From Dryomyza anilis (taxonomy: Eukaryota; Arthropoda; Insecta; Diptera; Dryomyzidae), in assembly GCA_951804985.1 (NCBI GenBank), contig OX638132.1:13559529-13623528 (forward strand): a stretch of 64,000 nt of DNA, in the 5' to 3' direction. This document shows positions 45,901-57,847 of the stretch, in pieces. Positions within the stretch are counted from its first letter, which is position 1, and every line of letters begins with the position of its first letter. A program made the translations under genes and the position numbers. The notes under the pieces are model-generated. The model worked only from the letters and a program-made list of their open reading frames with translations, did not search any database and was not told the origin of the DNA.

Positions 45901-46978
45901 TCTGCATGCGCGTATTTATGGCGTTGAGATTGCGCACAGGCGCAGTACCAATGCTGGTTGCTGCATTTCCGGTGCCGCCGCCGCCACTGCTGCTGCCGTA
46001 CAAACTGTTGCTGTCCGTGACGAAGGCGTCCACCGTCTCCCAAGGATCCAGCGGACTGGTGGTGGAGCGACTGCGCGCCGCTGAAAAATCATCTTCGAAA
46101 CCACTCTCTGGCTGTGAGACGCTGCCATTGTGCGGCGAACTAAAATTTGAGTCAGAGCTAAAGCTGTCGACACTGACGCAATCGCTGTTGGATTTTTGTG
46201 TGAATGTTGGTGAACTGGGTGGCGAATCAAAGCTAATAAGCTGCGCGTCCTGAGTGCTGACTGTCGTTGTTGTTACAGCAGTTATTGATGACGCTGTGTT
46301 GTTGCTGCTGGGCCACATATTGAAATTGGCACTACTGTTGTATTGCGTCGAAGCGGCAATGGTGGACGACGACGACGACGAGAAAGATGTTGCCGTTGCA
46401 GTCGATGCTGTTGTGCCGTAACTGCCGCTGCTGGTACCATAAACGCCCGCTGGCGTCAGACGTCCCGTACGACTGGGCGCTGGCGCCTTAGTAGATTTCT
46501 TACGACTGAAAATGTTGTTGAGTATATTAATGGATTGTGGTGGCGCTGCTGGTGCATTTGATTTCTTGCTACTGTTCGCGCTAATTTTCGGTGGTGGTGG
46601 ACGCGGTGGCGGCACCTTTTTCACAGCACGCGTTGTGGCTTCAAATGGGGAGCCGTCCCAGCTCGTGGCAGGCGCATAGCGCACATTTGCCTGTGGAAAT
46701 TTACGCGTAATCGTTGAGGCGTTCGTGTTGTTGCTGCTGCTGTTAATGTTGTTGAAACTATTGTAATTATTTCTGCCTGCTGGTGGCGGAGGTGGCAATT
46801 TAATTGTTAACCTTTGTACGCCACCATTTTGTTGTTGCTGCTGTTGTTGTTGTTGAAATTGCTGTGGTTGTTGCAACTGCAACAGCCGCAATTGATCGAT
46901 GCTGGCATTGGCGCCGGCCGCAGCATTGAAGCCGCGACTTCCTGGTGGCGCAGGAGCTGGACGTGACGGAATCGTCAT
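42910..46978 (-). CDS. Proline-rich adaptor with two C-terminal SH3 domains
   Basis: Coding exons 46978-45512, 43366-43103 and 43038-42910; both introns are GT-AG in phase 0; 619 residues. Residues 1-470 are disordered: a glutamine tract at about 37-50, serine/threonine-rich stretches, and proline motifs suited to SH3 binding (KLPPPPPAGR, KKVPPPRPPPPK, KAPKPPALG). SH3-1 spans about 472-526, from ALYDF through DEWYRGR to GIFPVNYVEI. SH3-2 spans about 560-615, from CLYNF through EDWLFGE to GQFPSNFLEYV. Both keep the ALYDF, W and P..Y/F surface residues. The layout resembles SH3D19-type or other endocytic and actin adaptors, but the orthologue is unproven. An in-frame TAG six bases before the ATG supports this start. 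The first coding intron (2.1 kb) has taken transposons. A remote 5' exon is possible because CACATAG just before the start could be an acceptor. Confidence 0.9.
43627..43871. mobile_element. Foldback element, copy 2, in the SH3 gene intron
   Basis: The left arm is complete, from 'taaagggtttttcaataagagcgctac' through 'cttgccgctcttttgacatttctcttcagtaaggtttgcc' to the MERYTSQQ start. The right arm is cut just after 'ccatcatgaaatggcaaa'. It is the mirror of copy 1, where the left arm is the short one. It sits in the 2145-base intron (43367-45511). Confidence 0.8.
44020..44860. repeat. Unclassified repeat in the SH3 gene intron
   Basis: More GC-rich than the surrounding intron and full of 'gcaggttt', 'ggcag' and related words. 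The phrase 'cctgcctataggctgc' occurs at 44582 and 44693, each followed by 'gtct/gtttgccg' and 'ttgttcta'. The right end contains 'gcaggcagttgattagcagcttgaaagctgctgtgttgcctgcctg', which can fold back. A 159-codon minus-strand frame runs through it, but it is made of the repeated phrases and matches nothing I know; it is probably transposon-derived. Confidence 0.5.
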
Positions 46979-49900
46979 GTTATTCTATGTGAGAGACAGC
47001 GTCTGCAAATGCATCAATGAAATAAATGTTATTTATATATTTATAAATAATAATATTATGGAAAATGTAATCTACAAAAAAACAAAGCTTAGATCTACAA
47101 TAAAAACGCTGCTCCAAACAAATAAACAACAACTGCCCCACATCAAATGACTGATAACACCATACACGCGTCTACAATTTGAGATATGCGCTTTTCTTCT
47201 TTTGCACTCAGTCACCAATCGGTTTACAACGTTGGGAGATTCCGCTTTTAGCAGCGATGTAGAGGATTATACAATGGTAATTGTTTTAAAATTTTCAATG
47301 TTTCTTTTACATTTCTTTCTTATAGAACCCTCACAGTCCTAGTTGAAACTTGGACTCCTAACTCTGTTTAAATTGCCGCAGCTCTCTTAAAAAGCTCTCG
47401 ACTTGATAGTAATCCACCTTCATGAAATGTTTTCTATGGTCTACCGTTTAAAAAAATGCGAGTATGGAGCCAGAAATGCATTGCGTGCAATGTAATCCAA
47501 TAGGTTTGGTTGATTTGTGAACGGTTTGACCTTCATTTTTTAACATTTTAATATGGGATCGTTTGACATCTGAACAATGCTTTGCTCGACCCATTTTTCG
47601 AAAGTAACGTACTTTATTCTTAAAATGAATTTTAGTATATTTACGGAGATTATAAAATTATAACTAACAAATTATTTTTCTTTGAAAATTATTAAATTTT
47701 TAAGTATTTTTAATGTGATCCTATTTTTTGTCGGATTTCAATACTGACTTTTTGAGTATAATGGATTGTACCAAACTCAGTTTATTTTTGAGGTGTTCGC
47801 AACTTATCATTTTTGAAATAAGACATAATGACAATAATTTCTTGTAAGTGATCGCCACATTCGTAAACTAACAGCCAGATATTGTATATCGATGTGACTG
47901 AGTGCTCTCACATCGACTAAAATGTTGTATTTCATATCTTCACACATTCCGCCCGTCAAGCCCTTACGTTGATTTTGATGGATCTTACGTTCTACAAATC
48001 TCGAAATCATGTCGTGTTACCAGCAAAATAAAATTCAGTTAAAAAACATAAAAATTTATTTAAAAGTTACCAATTTTTATTACAGCAACAAAACGAGACA
48101 TGATTCGAGAATCGATTATCGAATATCAATTCGGTAAACAAAAAACAGCTGTTCTGAAAAAGTTGGCAAAATTGTGTTTGTGTGTATTTCATCATTTTTG
48201 CAATTTTTTCTAATTTGCTTTGTAAATGGATTTTTTGGATGAAAAGAAATGTGTAGTGTATTAAAAAATTATTTAAGATTGTTCTAAATCCTTTTTAGTT
48301 TCAATTAGTGCTTTATTTCGTGAAAATTTTAGTGAACGGATCCAAAAAAGCTGCTGTCTAATTTGACACAACGTTCGCGCGGTTTAGTTTTATGAAATAC
48401 AAATTATTTCTTTACGTCGGCACAAACCGTGTGACGTCAGACGTTTTGCGCGTTACAAAATTCAAAAAACCAGTCTCACGGGCGTGCGTGACTACTTTCG
48501 TCAATTATCGAGATACAATATCTGGCTGTAAAAATGGTCAAAAACATAGGTGGAAAATTTTAGTGTTCCTATTATTTTGTTCGTAATTGTATTTCGTACA
48601 TTGTAATTAAAAATAGTAAATAGTACTGAAAAAAAAGGACGGAAATTAATAATCAATCGTCCAAAAACACGGATTTTTTAAGATAAAATATACCAGCCCT
48701 GCATAACTGTCAAAATAGGTTGACAGTTATGCAAAAAAATCTATTTATAAAAAATAAACTCCTTTATTAATTATACAAAAAATTTATTTTTTCATCATTA
48801 GTTACTCGTTCAACGAATTTCCTCATGTAAAACGCAATAATTGACAGAACATGCTCCAAAGACATGCACGGCATTTGATGGGAGGTATGTAATAAGTGGC
48901 GTCGCATAAGCGCTATTCACTGGTTTACTCCTCCGAAGTAGATTCCCAAGAGACGGAGTCTCATTTTGCTTCCTTGCCACGTTACTCTTACTGCGTCTGC
49001 AGCAATTAACACATGAAACTTTTATTTAATTTCAATTGATGTCATTTAAGAGTTCAGTCAAAGTTCGATGCGAAACATGAAAGTAATAAAAATCACAACA
49101 ATTAACTAAGTGCTCAACGTATTTGTTCTTATATTGTTTTTGTGCAGTTATAAAATTACAATCAGAAAAACCAAAACAATTTTTGCAACATTTGCGCAAT
49201 GATTTGTTATTTTTTTTATATTTATTGTACTTCAGTTTTTCCCAACTGATAACATTTTTTTTTTCTTTATTTGTCATACGTAGCACATGACGAGTGAAGC
49301 GGCGCAGTGAGGTTGGCGCAGTGCAATGTTAACCGTACCCGGCACTGAAAGTTCGACGCCATTCAGTTGTCTGTCTGTAGCATCATTACCGCGTCTTCTC
49401 GCTGCTAACTCTGACGTTTGTTTCTGATCTATTTTGTGAATTTCGTTTGATTTTATTTAGTATTTTTGTGTTGGTTTGTTGTCGATATCATTGCACAATT
49501 TACGCCTTCTTTTTTATTTCTCGGAACGTATTTTACATTTATGAATAATTTGTATGATCGATCGATTCGTATAACCTAGCAAAGCGCTGGACCAAAGTTA
49601 AAATGAAATTACAGAGTTAGCGGAAAAACATAATAGTTATTATTATTATATTTCCTTAAAACCTGCTCATATTATTCAACAGAAAAATACACCATTTTCA
49701 CTTTTCGTAGAACAGATCATATTTTGTCAAGTCAAAAAAAAAAAAAAATCAAGATTATAGAAATTAGATTTTATTAATGTAGATAAACTCTCGTCTTCAA
49801 TGTGAATATCTCTGATAACTTAAAATTTTATGTTGTTTACTTGCACGTTTATATGATGCTACGCAAATGAAAGATGATTTATCTTTAAAAAATCTCTAAG

Positions 49901-50380
49901 AAAGATAAGCAAAACTAATATTCTAAATGCAAATAATTCTTAAAGTCTGCAAAAATCTTGTGGGCATTAATGTTTATATATTGAAGTGTTTATTGTGAAA
50001 ATATTTAAGTATTTTTCAAATATTTTGTAGCTACTAATAAATACACGTTCTTTCAAATTGTACAAACAATAAATATTTTAAACAAAAACATGAATATTAC
50101 GTGACGCTGTTTCTCACAGGTATTGCGCACACATGTAAATAATTATTTAAAAAAGATTTCAATTTGCTTACGAAAAACGGCACATTAAAAAAATGTTTCA
50201 TTAAAACAAGCATAAGTTTTATCCACAAAAAGAAGTACTATATTATTTTATCCACGAAAAGAGTCTCATTCTCTATTTCTCCACAAACAGAAGCATAACT
50301 TTATCTTTCCCACGAATAGCACATATATAATTTATCATGAACACAAGCACATTTTTAATTTCGCCACGAATAAAAGTATA
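46979..50380. other. Intergenic DNA upstream of the SH3 coding region
   Basis: No coding exon is seen. At 48700-48733 there is a strong hairpin, GCATAACTGTCAA/TTGACAGTTATGC. A GC-richer patch lies at 49285-49460 (next entry). The rest is AT-rich with short frames of no recognisable product. If the SH3 gene has remote 5' exons, this may be intron. Confidence 0.4.
49285..49460. promoter_or_regulatory. Possible promoter island
   Basis: Balanced composition amid AT-rich DNA: 'gaagcggcgcagtgaggttggcgcagtgc', 'cgtacccggcactgaaagttcgacgccattcagttgtc'. An initiator-like TCAGTT exists on the plus strand and TTTCAGTGC on the minus strand, so the direction is undecided. On the minus strand it would lie 2.4 kb upstream of the SH3 start and could be its promoter. 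Confidence 0.25.
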
Positions 50381-50724
50381 TAAAGGGTTTATCAATAAGA
50401 GCGCTACAATAGTTTTTTTCAACGGTTTTTCAACAGGGACGCTACAAAAGTAGAACGACAGAGACAGCAAACGACGCCATATTTCTTGCCGCTCTTTTAA
50501 CATTTCTCTTCAGTAAGGTTTGCCATTGCATGATGGAAAGATATACGAGCCAACAACGAGTCGAAAATATTAAAATTTACTAGCGAAATTCGAATTCGTA
50601 TATCTTTCCATCATGAAATGGCAAACCTTACTGAAGAGAAATGTCAAAAGAACGGCAAGAAATATGGCGTCGTTTGCTGTCCCTGTCGCTCTACTTTTGT
50701 AGCGTCCCATTTGAAAAACCCTTA
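50381..50724. mobile_element. Foldback element, copy 3, both arms present
   Basis: TAAAGGGTTTATCAATAAGAGCGC opens the left arm; the right arm ends GAAAAACCCTTA. Both arms carry the sequence running from 'cgctctacttttgtagcgtcc' or its complement to 'ggtttgcc', and they flank the MERYTSQQRVE start codons. The right arm has lost the outer 'caacggtttttcaacagg...agcgctcttattg' part. Apparent 60-76 codon frames on the minus strand come from the arms and are not genes. Confidence 0.85.
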
Positions 50725-51900
50725 TGTATTTCGATACAAATATCCCAATATACATTTTTGAGGTTAATAAGACACAAAATATTGTAGTTGAAGGTGTATT
50801 ATGACCACAATTGTTGATTTTTCATTATTGACGTTGTTTCCAGGTTCGTCATTTTTCGATAAAACTGTTCCAATGCATAATAGATTCACATCCAGGTGCG
50901 TCATTGGAACTTTTATTACTGAAATTGTTCCAATGGGCGTAAATTCACATCCAGGTGCGTCATTGGAACTTTTTTTGGATGAAACTGTTCCAATGGCAGT
51001 AGAGAAATCTGCAGGTGCGATTTGACCAGAGCCTACTTTATCCAGAAGCCACTTGCGTCATTGACATTTTTTTTTTTTGGAAAAATTTGTTCTTTACGGA
51101 TTTGGTAAACAAACAATTTTTTCCAAAAAATATCCAATGATCCAAATCCCAATGGAAGTATTTTTTTGCAAAAAAAATATGACGGTTCTGGGCAAATCCA
51201 AATGGACCTAATTTTCCAAAAAAATGTCCAAAGACGCAAGTAGGTTCTGGACAAATTCCAAAGGAACACATTTTCAAAAATAAAGTCCTATGACTCAAGC
51301 AAGTGGGTTCTGTCCAAAACCCAAAGGAACGAAGTTTTCCTAAAAAATTTCCATTGACGCAAGTTGGTTCTGACCAAATCCAAATTTAACTAATTTTCCA
51401 AAGAAATGTCAAATGACGCATGTGAGTTCTGACCAAATCCAAAAGGAACACATTTTTGAAAAAAAAAAACATTTAGGCATGTGGGTTCTGGCTAAATCCA
51501 AATGCAACAAATTTTACGTAAAAATGTCCAATGACGCAAGTGGGTTCTGGCCAAATCCCAAAGAAACAAATTTTTCTAACTAAGTTTGCGCTTGAGCACA
51601 AAACGTCTACTGAGATAACTTTCTTGAAAAAATATATATGCTTTAATACTTGACGAAATGTGCTTTTTATCGTAGCTAAATGTAAAAGTATTTCTTTACG
51701 TGGCGAAAATAAAATTATGCTTCGTTTCGTGGCTAAAAAACATATATGCTTCTTTTCTTGACCATAATAAAAATGTGATTGTTTTCGTGGGAAAACTGAA
51801 CTTGTGCTTCTTTTTGTAGTTACGAAAAACGTGCTGTTTTTCGTAAGCAAATTGAAACGTGTTGGTTTTCGTATGAAGAGTCGATATAATATTTGTTAAG
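50725..51900. repeat. 60-base minisatellite with opposed halves
   Basis: From 50835 to 51020 there are three units of 'cacatccaggtgcgtcattggaac...aaactgttccaatgg'. From about 51040 to 51560 there are about nine units of 57-62 bases of 'aagtgggttctggccaaatccaaaggaacaaattttccaaaaaaatgtccaatgacgc'. In the second set GTCATTGGAC-type sequence appears on the opposite strand, so the array is inverted at about 51030. Minus-strand frames reading FGICPEPTC repeatedly are translations of the unit. The tail at 51600-51890 has unrelated phrases such as 'tgtgcttctttt.gt.g' repeated loosely. Confidence 0.8.
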
Positions 51901-52475
51901 TGCCAACCAAATATGTCAGAACCGAAGAAGTTGGTTTTTACGACTAACTTATTCCTTCTTCCAATATCATACCAAAATATGATGTTACATTATACATAAC
52001 ACAAATACAAAATATACGAAATATGACCAACGTTAATATTATTTCAAATCACCGTATCATAAAATTCGGTTGTCCTACTTAATTTCAAGTGCTCAAGTTA
52101 ATTTATTTCACCTTTTATGCCACGAGTCAACACACATAAAGCTGTTTTATTTTTTAAATTTACTAATTGTTTATTACACAACGCAACACAAAATATAACC
52201 GCATATTCAGTAACGTCTTATAAGATTAGTATTGCTTTAAATTTAGTTAGTTAACTACGATATGATCTTCAACTAAAGAAGATTAGTTCACATGCTTTAT
52301 AAGTAATTTAGTGAACATAACTTACATATATTATTAATCAAATGTGACTCAACACATTAAAAAGTATCATCATACAAATCTATATTAAGAGTTTTTGTAA
52401 TTCAGTATTTGCAAATACAACAGATGGGCGGACATCGTCGTATAGAACAACATTTTTTAACTTAAAAAACGATCA
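51901..52475. other. Intergenic DNA, nothing recognised
   Basis: AT-rich, no repeat boundaries or exons that I can support. Confidence 0.4.
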
Positions 52476-52794
52476 TAAAGGGACGCTACAAAAGTAGAGC
52501 GACAGCAAACGACGCCATTTTTCTTGCCGTTCTTTAAACATTTCTCTTCAGTAAGGTTTCCATTTCATGATGGAAAGATATACGAATTTCGGTAGTAAAT
52601 TTTAATAATTTCGACTCGTTGTTGGCTCGTATATCTTTCCATCATGAATTGGCAAAACTTACTGATGAGAAATGTCAAAAGAGCGGCAAGAAATATGACG
52701 TCGTTTGCTGTCCCTGTCGCTCTACTTTTGTAGCGTCCCTGTTGAAAAACCGTTGAAAAAAACTTTTGTAGCGCTCTTATTGAAAAACCCTTTA
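52476..52794. mobile_element. Foldback element, copy 4, centre inverted
   Basis: The right arm is complete and ends in GCGCTCTTATTGAAAAACCCTTTA. The left arm starts TAAAGGGACGCTAC, having lost the bases between AGGG and GGGACGC. In the centre, after 'atggaaagatatacg', the sequence continues with the complement 'aatttcggtagtaaattttaataatttcgactcg' and then 'ttgttggctcgtatatctttccat'. The middle is therefore flipped relative to copies 1-3, as expected if the arms recombine with each other. Confidence 0.82.
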
Positions 52795-55030
52795 TACAAT
52801 AAAAATACTATTTGCAAAAACCATTCCGTTATAGTTACTGAAATAATTCTAGTATAATTCTTAACTGTTGGATTGTTTTATTCGCATTACTTTCCGTTAT
52901 GATGTGTGTTTCTGACGCGACTGTTCGATATTTTTTTAGCGTACAAAAGAAAATAGCAAACAATGTCATTCTTATAAAAAAAAAAAGAAAACAATAAAAT
53001 AACGTTGAATGTTTTTTTTTTAAACAAAGAAGCAACTAGTTAGCTGTGTAGAAACAGTTGTTTCTTTACAAACAAAATTTAAATTTTATATATAAAGTTA
53101 TGTGATAAAGGGTAAAACAAATCCCATAGCCTTTTGAAAATCCTGTGACGTTCTTGACTAACAAAATTCCAGGGTTTGTTTAACTCCGATACTGATTACA
53201 GAAAATAATAACTTATACATATTTTTTACAGTTTTAATTAAACTTTCTAAGAGATAAATTTTAAATCATAAATATTAAAATAAAATAGTTTAGAATAATA
53301 GTTTACATTGGGTCATTTTAATAAAAATCAAATTTACTCGAAAATTGAGGCAAATGTTTTGATTTTCAAACTGTTCCGGAAATTGTTCATTTTCTATGCT
53401 GAAAACCATTTGATAATGTTCAAAAATAAAAAATAAATAATTAGTAGGTATTAAAAACTTTTAACTGACCATTAAATCATTAAGTTGTCAGAATCAGGTT
53501 CCAATAAAGTATGCTATAGATCAGAATTCTTTGAAAGGGATGAATCAGGATGTTTTACATGAATTTTAAATTGGAATTACCTTAGTCGACCCTGATCAGG
53601 ATCATTTCACGTGGCCTTTAGTAGGGATGCCTTATGGTATCAGGATCGGGTACGAAATAAGGCTAATCTTCAGTAATTTCTACTCGATTAATTTTTCTAA
53701 ATACATTTTTGGAGCTACATAGACGGTCAGCAACGTTCGGCTATTTTTTTAAATCAGGAAAGCCTGATCAGACGCATCCTGAACTAAATTTCGACTCGAG
53801 AAGTCCCCGCCTGTGTGGCCAGTTTTACTTTTTCCAGTTTTGCTTTCGGTAAATTTTTCATCGCTAGTGGAATGTGATATCTCTACTAACAAATTATTAC
53901 CACATGTAGTATTTTTATTGAGAATTCTTTATGATCAATTATTATAATTATAATAATAATCATATTACTTCACATAACATATTTTGTGATCATATTTTTT
54001 CACATATAGATTGTGTTTTTGGTGGCAATCAATGCATGACAAAGTAAAAATTTGTATTTTTATTTTTTAGTAAAGTTCAACTTTACGTACATTTTTAAAA
54101 AGGAAAAGTCGTGTATGATGTGATATACTATTGGAATAGTAATTTAATTATCTAAAACATGAGTATAAAACTGATATTGATTAAACAATAGATTATACTT
54201 TATAACAAATATTCTTGGCTAGATTATGTTAGTAATATGTATTTCTTAAACACCCTGTATCTTAAATTCGGTGCAAAATTGGACTTTTTTTTAGTCATAG
54301 AATAATTCCCTGAATTACCTAAACCAAACACCTTGTATAATATCATATTATGGCAGTATTTGGAGGTAATATGTAGTACTTTGTGGTAATTGTAGTTATT
54401 TTTTGGTATATAGGTATTTTGCTGCAATTTAAGTGAAATTGTGGTGAATTTAGTGGTATAATAAGAGTACTTCTGGTATTTTTATACGGCGATATTGGTC
54501 CCAGCATATGTTACATGCAACAAAAAAAAATATTCTTTAATGCAAATTTTATGAATGATTGTCAAGGTATTCGGATTTTTTGCTTCTCATGTGGTGTGCC
54601 AATAATATTAGACTGATATAGTATTAAACATATATATTTATGTTTTCGTTATCAGTAAATATTACACTGCAAACGGAAATAGGCACATAGTATATAATTC
54701 AGTGAAGAATTCAGCTGATTGTAACATAGCGATAAAAATAAAGCAAGCAGAATATTATAATTATTAATATTAGTTCATTCACATTTTTTTGCAAAATCAA
54801 ATAGAAACCAGACATTTCCAAAATAGCAGTAAATGACGATAAAATTAACCTAAAGTGAAAACAAAGAAATCCAGTTTGCAAATTAATTTATTTCAAAAAC
54901 CAGTTTTTTTTTAGCATTTAATACGATAAAAATGTATAAGAAAAAAAGTCTAACCAACTATATATTACTAAGTTGCATATAGAAATCGATATTTATGATA
55001 TCATTTTTATGGTTTAAGTTTTAATAAGTA
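52795..55030. other. Intergenic DNA, nothing recognised
   Basis: More than 2 kb of AT-rich DNA without a supported gene. A less AT-rich part at 53560-53830 contains 'cctgatcagg' twice (53597, 53766 region) and 'tcctgaactaaatttcgactcg', possibly an old element. No RNA gene seen. Confidence 0.4.
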
Positions 55031-55997
55031 ATATCGTCACTGTCATGCCAAAGAGGCGAATGTGCATTTTTAAAAATGTTGAGAAATCAAATTTTAAAGT
55101 TTGAAGTGCTTTAAAAATTAGAAAAATTTATATTTTTTTCAATTTTTTCTGTTATTCGTCAATTATTATAGCATATATAAAATATCTTTAGATTTGGACA
55201 ATCTACTGAATTATAAATACGGATTTTGTGAGGCTATATCCTGATCAAAACGCAAATATTTTTGTTTTTTATGCTATAACTTTTTATTAGCGCAAGATAA
55301 AAAAGTGATGTTAAGTCATCAATTGTTTACTTTTAAAGCACCTATTTATTGGCATCTTTAATTAAAAATACCAAACATTAATTTGCCATTTGTTATTTGC
55401 AGGAAAAAATGTTTGGCAAAATATGTTTAAATAATGATGCCAATCGATAGATGCTTTAAAACAAAAAAATTAATACCTTTACACCACTATTTTATCTTGC
55501 ACCTATAAAAAATTATAGCAAAAAAACGAAGAAATTGGAAAAATTGAAAATCTTGTCTTGCCAAAAGGGCGAATCTTTTCGTTTTTTTGCTATAACTCTT
55601 AATGATACAAGATAAAATAGTTATGTAAAGGTATTAATTGGTTGTTTTTAAAGCACCTATCGATCTGCATCATTAAGCTAAAAAAATTCCTGCAAATAAC
55701 TAATGGAAAATTAATGTTTGGCAAAATATTTTTAATTAAAGATGCACATCGATAGGTGCTTTGAAAACAGACAATAAATGCCTTTACACCACTATTTTAT
55801 CTTATACTAATAAAAAGTTATGACGAAAAAACGAAAAGATTCGCCCTTTTGGCATGACAAGATTTTCAATTTTTCAAATTCGCCCTTTTAGTTTTGTGTT
55901 TTGTGGCTAAAAATGTCCAACAAAATGACGCGTGAAATGTCAAAACGCAACTGTCAAAAATTGCACATTCACCCCTTTGGCATGATAGTGACGATAT
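55031..55997. mobile_element. Composite foldback element, 967 bp
   Basis: Terminal inverted repeats of about 36 bases: ATATCGTCACTGTCATGCCA at the left, then 'aagaggcgaatgtgca'; the right end is the complement with few changes. Inside are two palindromes of about 300 bases each. Their arms share 'gctataactttttatta.cg', 'caagataaaatag', 'cacctatcgat.tgcatc', 'tttaattaaa.at' and 'ccaaacattaattt', once in each direction. The borders between units carry 'ttgccaaaagggcgaatc', a copy of the outer end. No open frame. It looks like two foldback units fused end to end. Confidence 0.8.
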
Positions 55998-56035
55998 AAT
56001 GTTATTATTTGAATCTTTTTTAATTTTTATGTTTT

Positions 56036-56076
56036 TCCTTTTATTTATTTATTTATTTATTTATTAATTTATTTTT
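56036..56076 (+). repeat. (TTTA)n microsatellite
   Basis: About eight units of ttta, interrupted once, directly beside the composite foldback element. Confidence 0.9.
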
Positions 56077-57847
56077 TGTGTCAGTTAGATTTTCGTGTAA
56101 CAGTTCGAATGCTGTCACATGTGGCCGTGAAGAACCGACTGACAAGTTAAGTAAAGTTATTTTTATTGAGTCTTAATACAAAATAAATCTAATGAACAAT
56201 GTTTTTTTTAGGTTAAATAATTCAGTACTGTGAGTATTAACTGAAGAGAGGTAAAAGTAATCGATAATATTGCTTTGTCATCCAGTTCTAAGCAATGTTT
56301 AAAATTTCAAATATCTGCTTCATTGGAAACTTAGCTTGAAATCAATTACTAAATTTGTATCGAAACGGCAGACAAGAAAGCGAGCTAATAATAAACACGT
56401 TTTAAAAAGTTTTTCCTTTAATTTAAATCTGTTTTATAAACTAATTTTATATTTTGATATGAACAAATATTTCCACTTGAAAATAAATAATTATGTATTT
56501 TCAATTACTTAAATACATTTCTACTAAGACGTGTTGATTTAATGAATTTTGCTGTTTCTGCGTATCTTAAATATGATTAAGAAGCTCATTTTCATATACA
56601 TACATATATACTACATTTATATACATATATACAAATTATTTTTTAAAATAAAGAATTCAGTCAAGCAGCTCAAGGAAATAATGTATAGATATCTCTTAAG
56701 CTGATAACTGAGAATATCTGCTTCGTATAAAATGTATATTGCAAAGAATTTTATATTATATATATATTTATTTTATAATTTTTCATGCTCGCTCAGATTG
56801 AAACATTTTTAACTGTATAGTCGATGACGTTCACAGTATTTTTAGGAATATGTGTTTAGGCAAACCCCTAGAGGATCTTTAGAAACGTAATCGAAAAAAT
56901 ATCGTCGTTGTAGAACGAAAATTCACCAAATACATTTTCAAAACTCCAAATATTCATTTACAAAAATCTTTATTAATATTTAATCGATGATCTCAATTTT
57001 TTCTACCACATGATAAGAAAATGTAAATCTATTAATTGGTTTTTCAATTTTAAAAATGCTTCATTCACTTTTTATAATATTAATCAACAAACTCGAAAAT
57101 TAAGTTTTTCATAAAAATGTATTTGGTGACTTTTCATTATACGACGATATATTCAAATATATTAGATTTAACACATATCATCTTTTTAAATTTATTAAAT
57201 ATGTTTGGTTTGTCAAATTCTACATCGACAATTTTACAGATGAACAAAAAAAAATAGGAATTTCATGAATATTATTTTAAAACTAGTTTTAAAATTATGA
57301 AAAACAAGCATAACTTTATAATTTATATAGCTCTAAAATACAAGCAATGTTTAAATGTACGACGAACTTTGTTCTTAACTTAGCATGTGTTCTGTTATTG
57401 TTTTCTTTGATGTAAGTAAATCAAATTTAACAAAAAACGCAACTCCAACGCCAACATATTAAAAGCTGTTTGTTCCTTTTTTCTTAGTTACGCTAGTGTC
57501 TTTCGTATGTATGTGTATCGGTATTTTAAATTATTAAATTTTATTTATGAATAATGTAATATGTAAACATTAAAATAGCGTACCAACATTTGACTGCTAT
57601 TGCTTTATGTGTTTTTTCGATTCGAAATATAAATAAGCGAATCCAACAACACAGTATCCTAGCTTGTGATCGATTTTTGCGGTAATTTTTTTGTAAAACT
57701 CTTGGGTGTATTGAATATGTATATCATGCGTTTGTCAGAATCTGACATCGTTCTCGAATCTCGTCTCAAGAATCTTTCTCGATTTTAGAGACGAGATCGA
57801 GCGAAATTTCGTCCGATTTTTTTTTCAATTCAAATTATATTAATGTT
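56077..57847. other. Intergenic DNA containing one MITE
   Basis: AT-rich DNA with TATA-type dinucleotide runs near 56595-56640 and 56755-56780. The MITE at 56896-57155 is listed separately. At 57745-57820 a patch of 'tctcgaatctcgtctcaag' and 'gagacgagatcgagcg' is less AT-rich. No gene is supported. Confidence 0.4.
56896..57155. mobile_element. MITE with ATATCGTCGTTGTAG ends, about 258 bp
   Basis: The left end reads AATATCGTCGTTGTAGAACG, then 'aaaattcaccaaatacatttt'. The right end is 'aaaatgtatttggtgacttttcattatacgacgatat', giving imperfect inverted repeats of about 40 bases. No coding sequence. A one-ended copy in the opposite orientation is at 24455-24655. Confidence 0.7.

Noticed and set aside
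45798..46253. 151-codon plus-strand frame opposite the SH3 gene
   Set aside because: An antisense shadow of the long first coding exon, produced by its codon bias.
51033..51850. Minus-strand frames with repeated FGICPEPTC
   Set aside because: Direct translations of the 60-base minisatellite unit.
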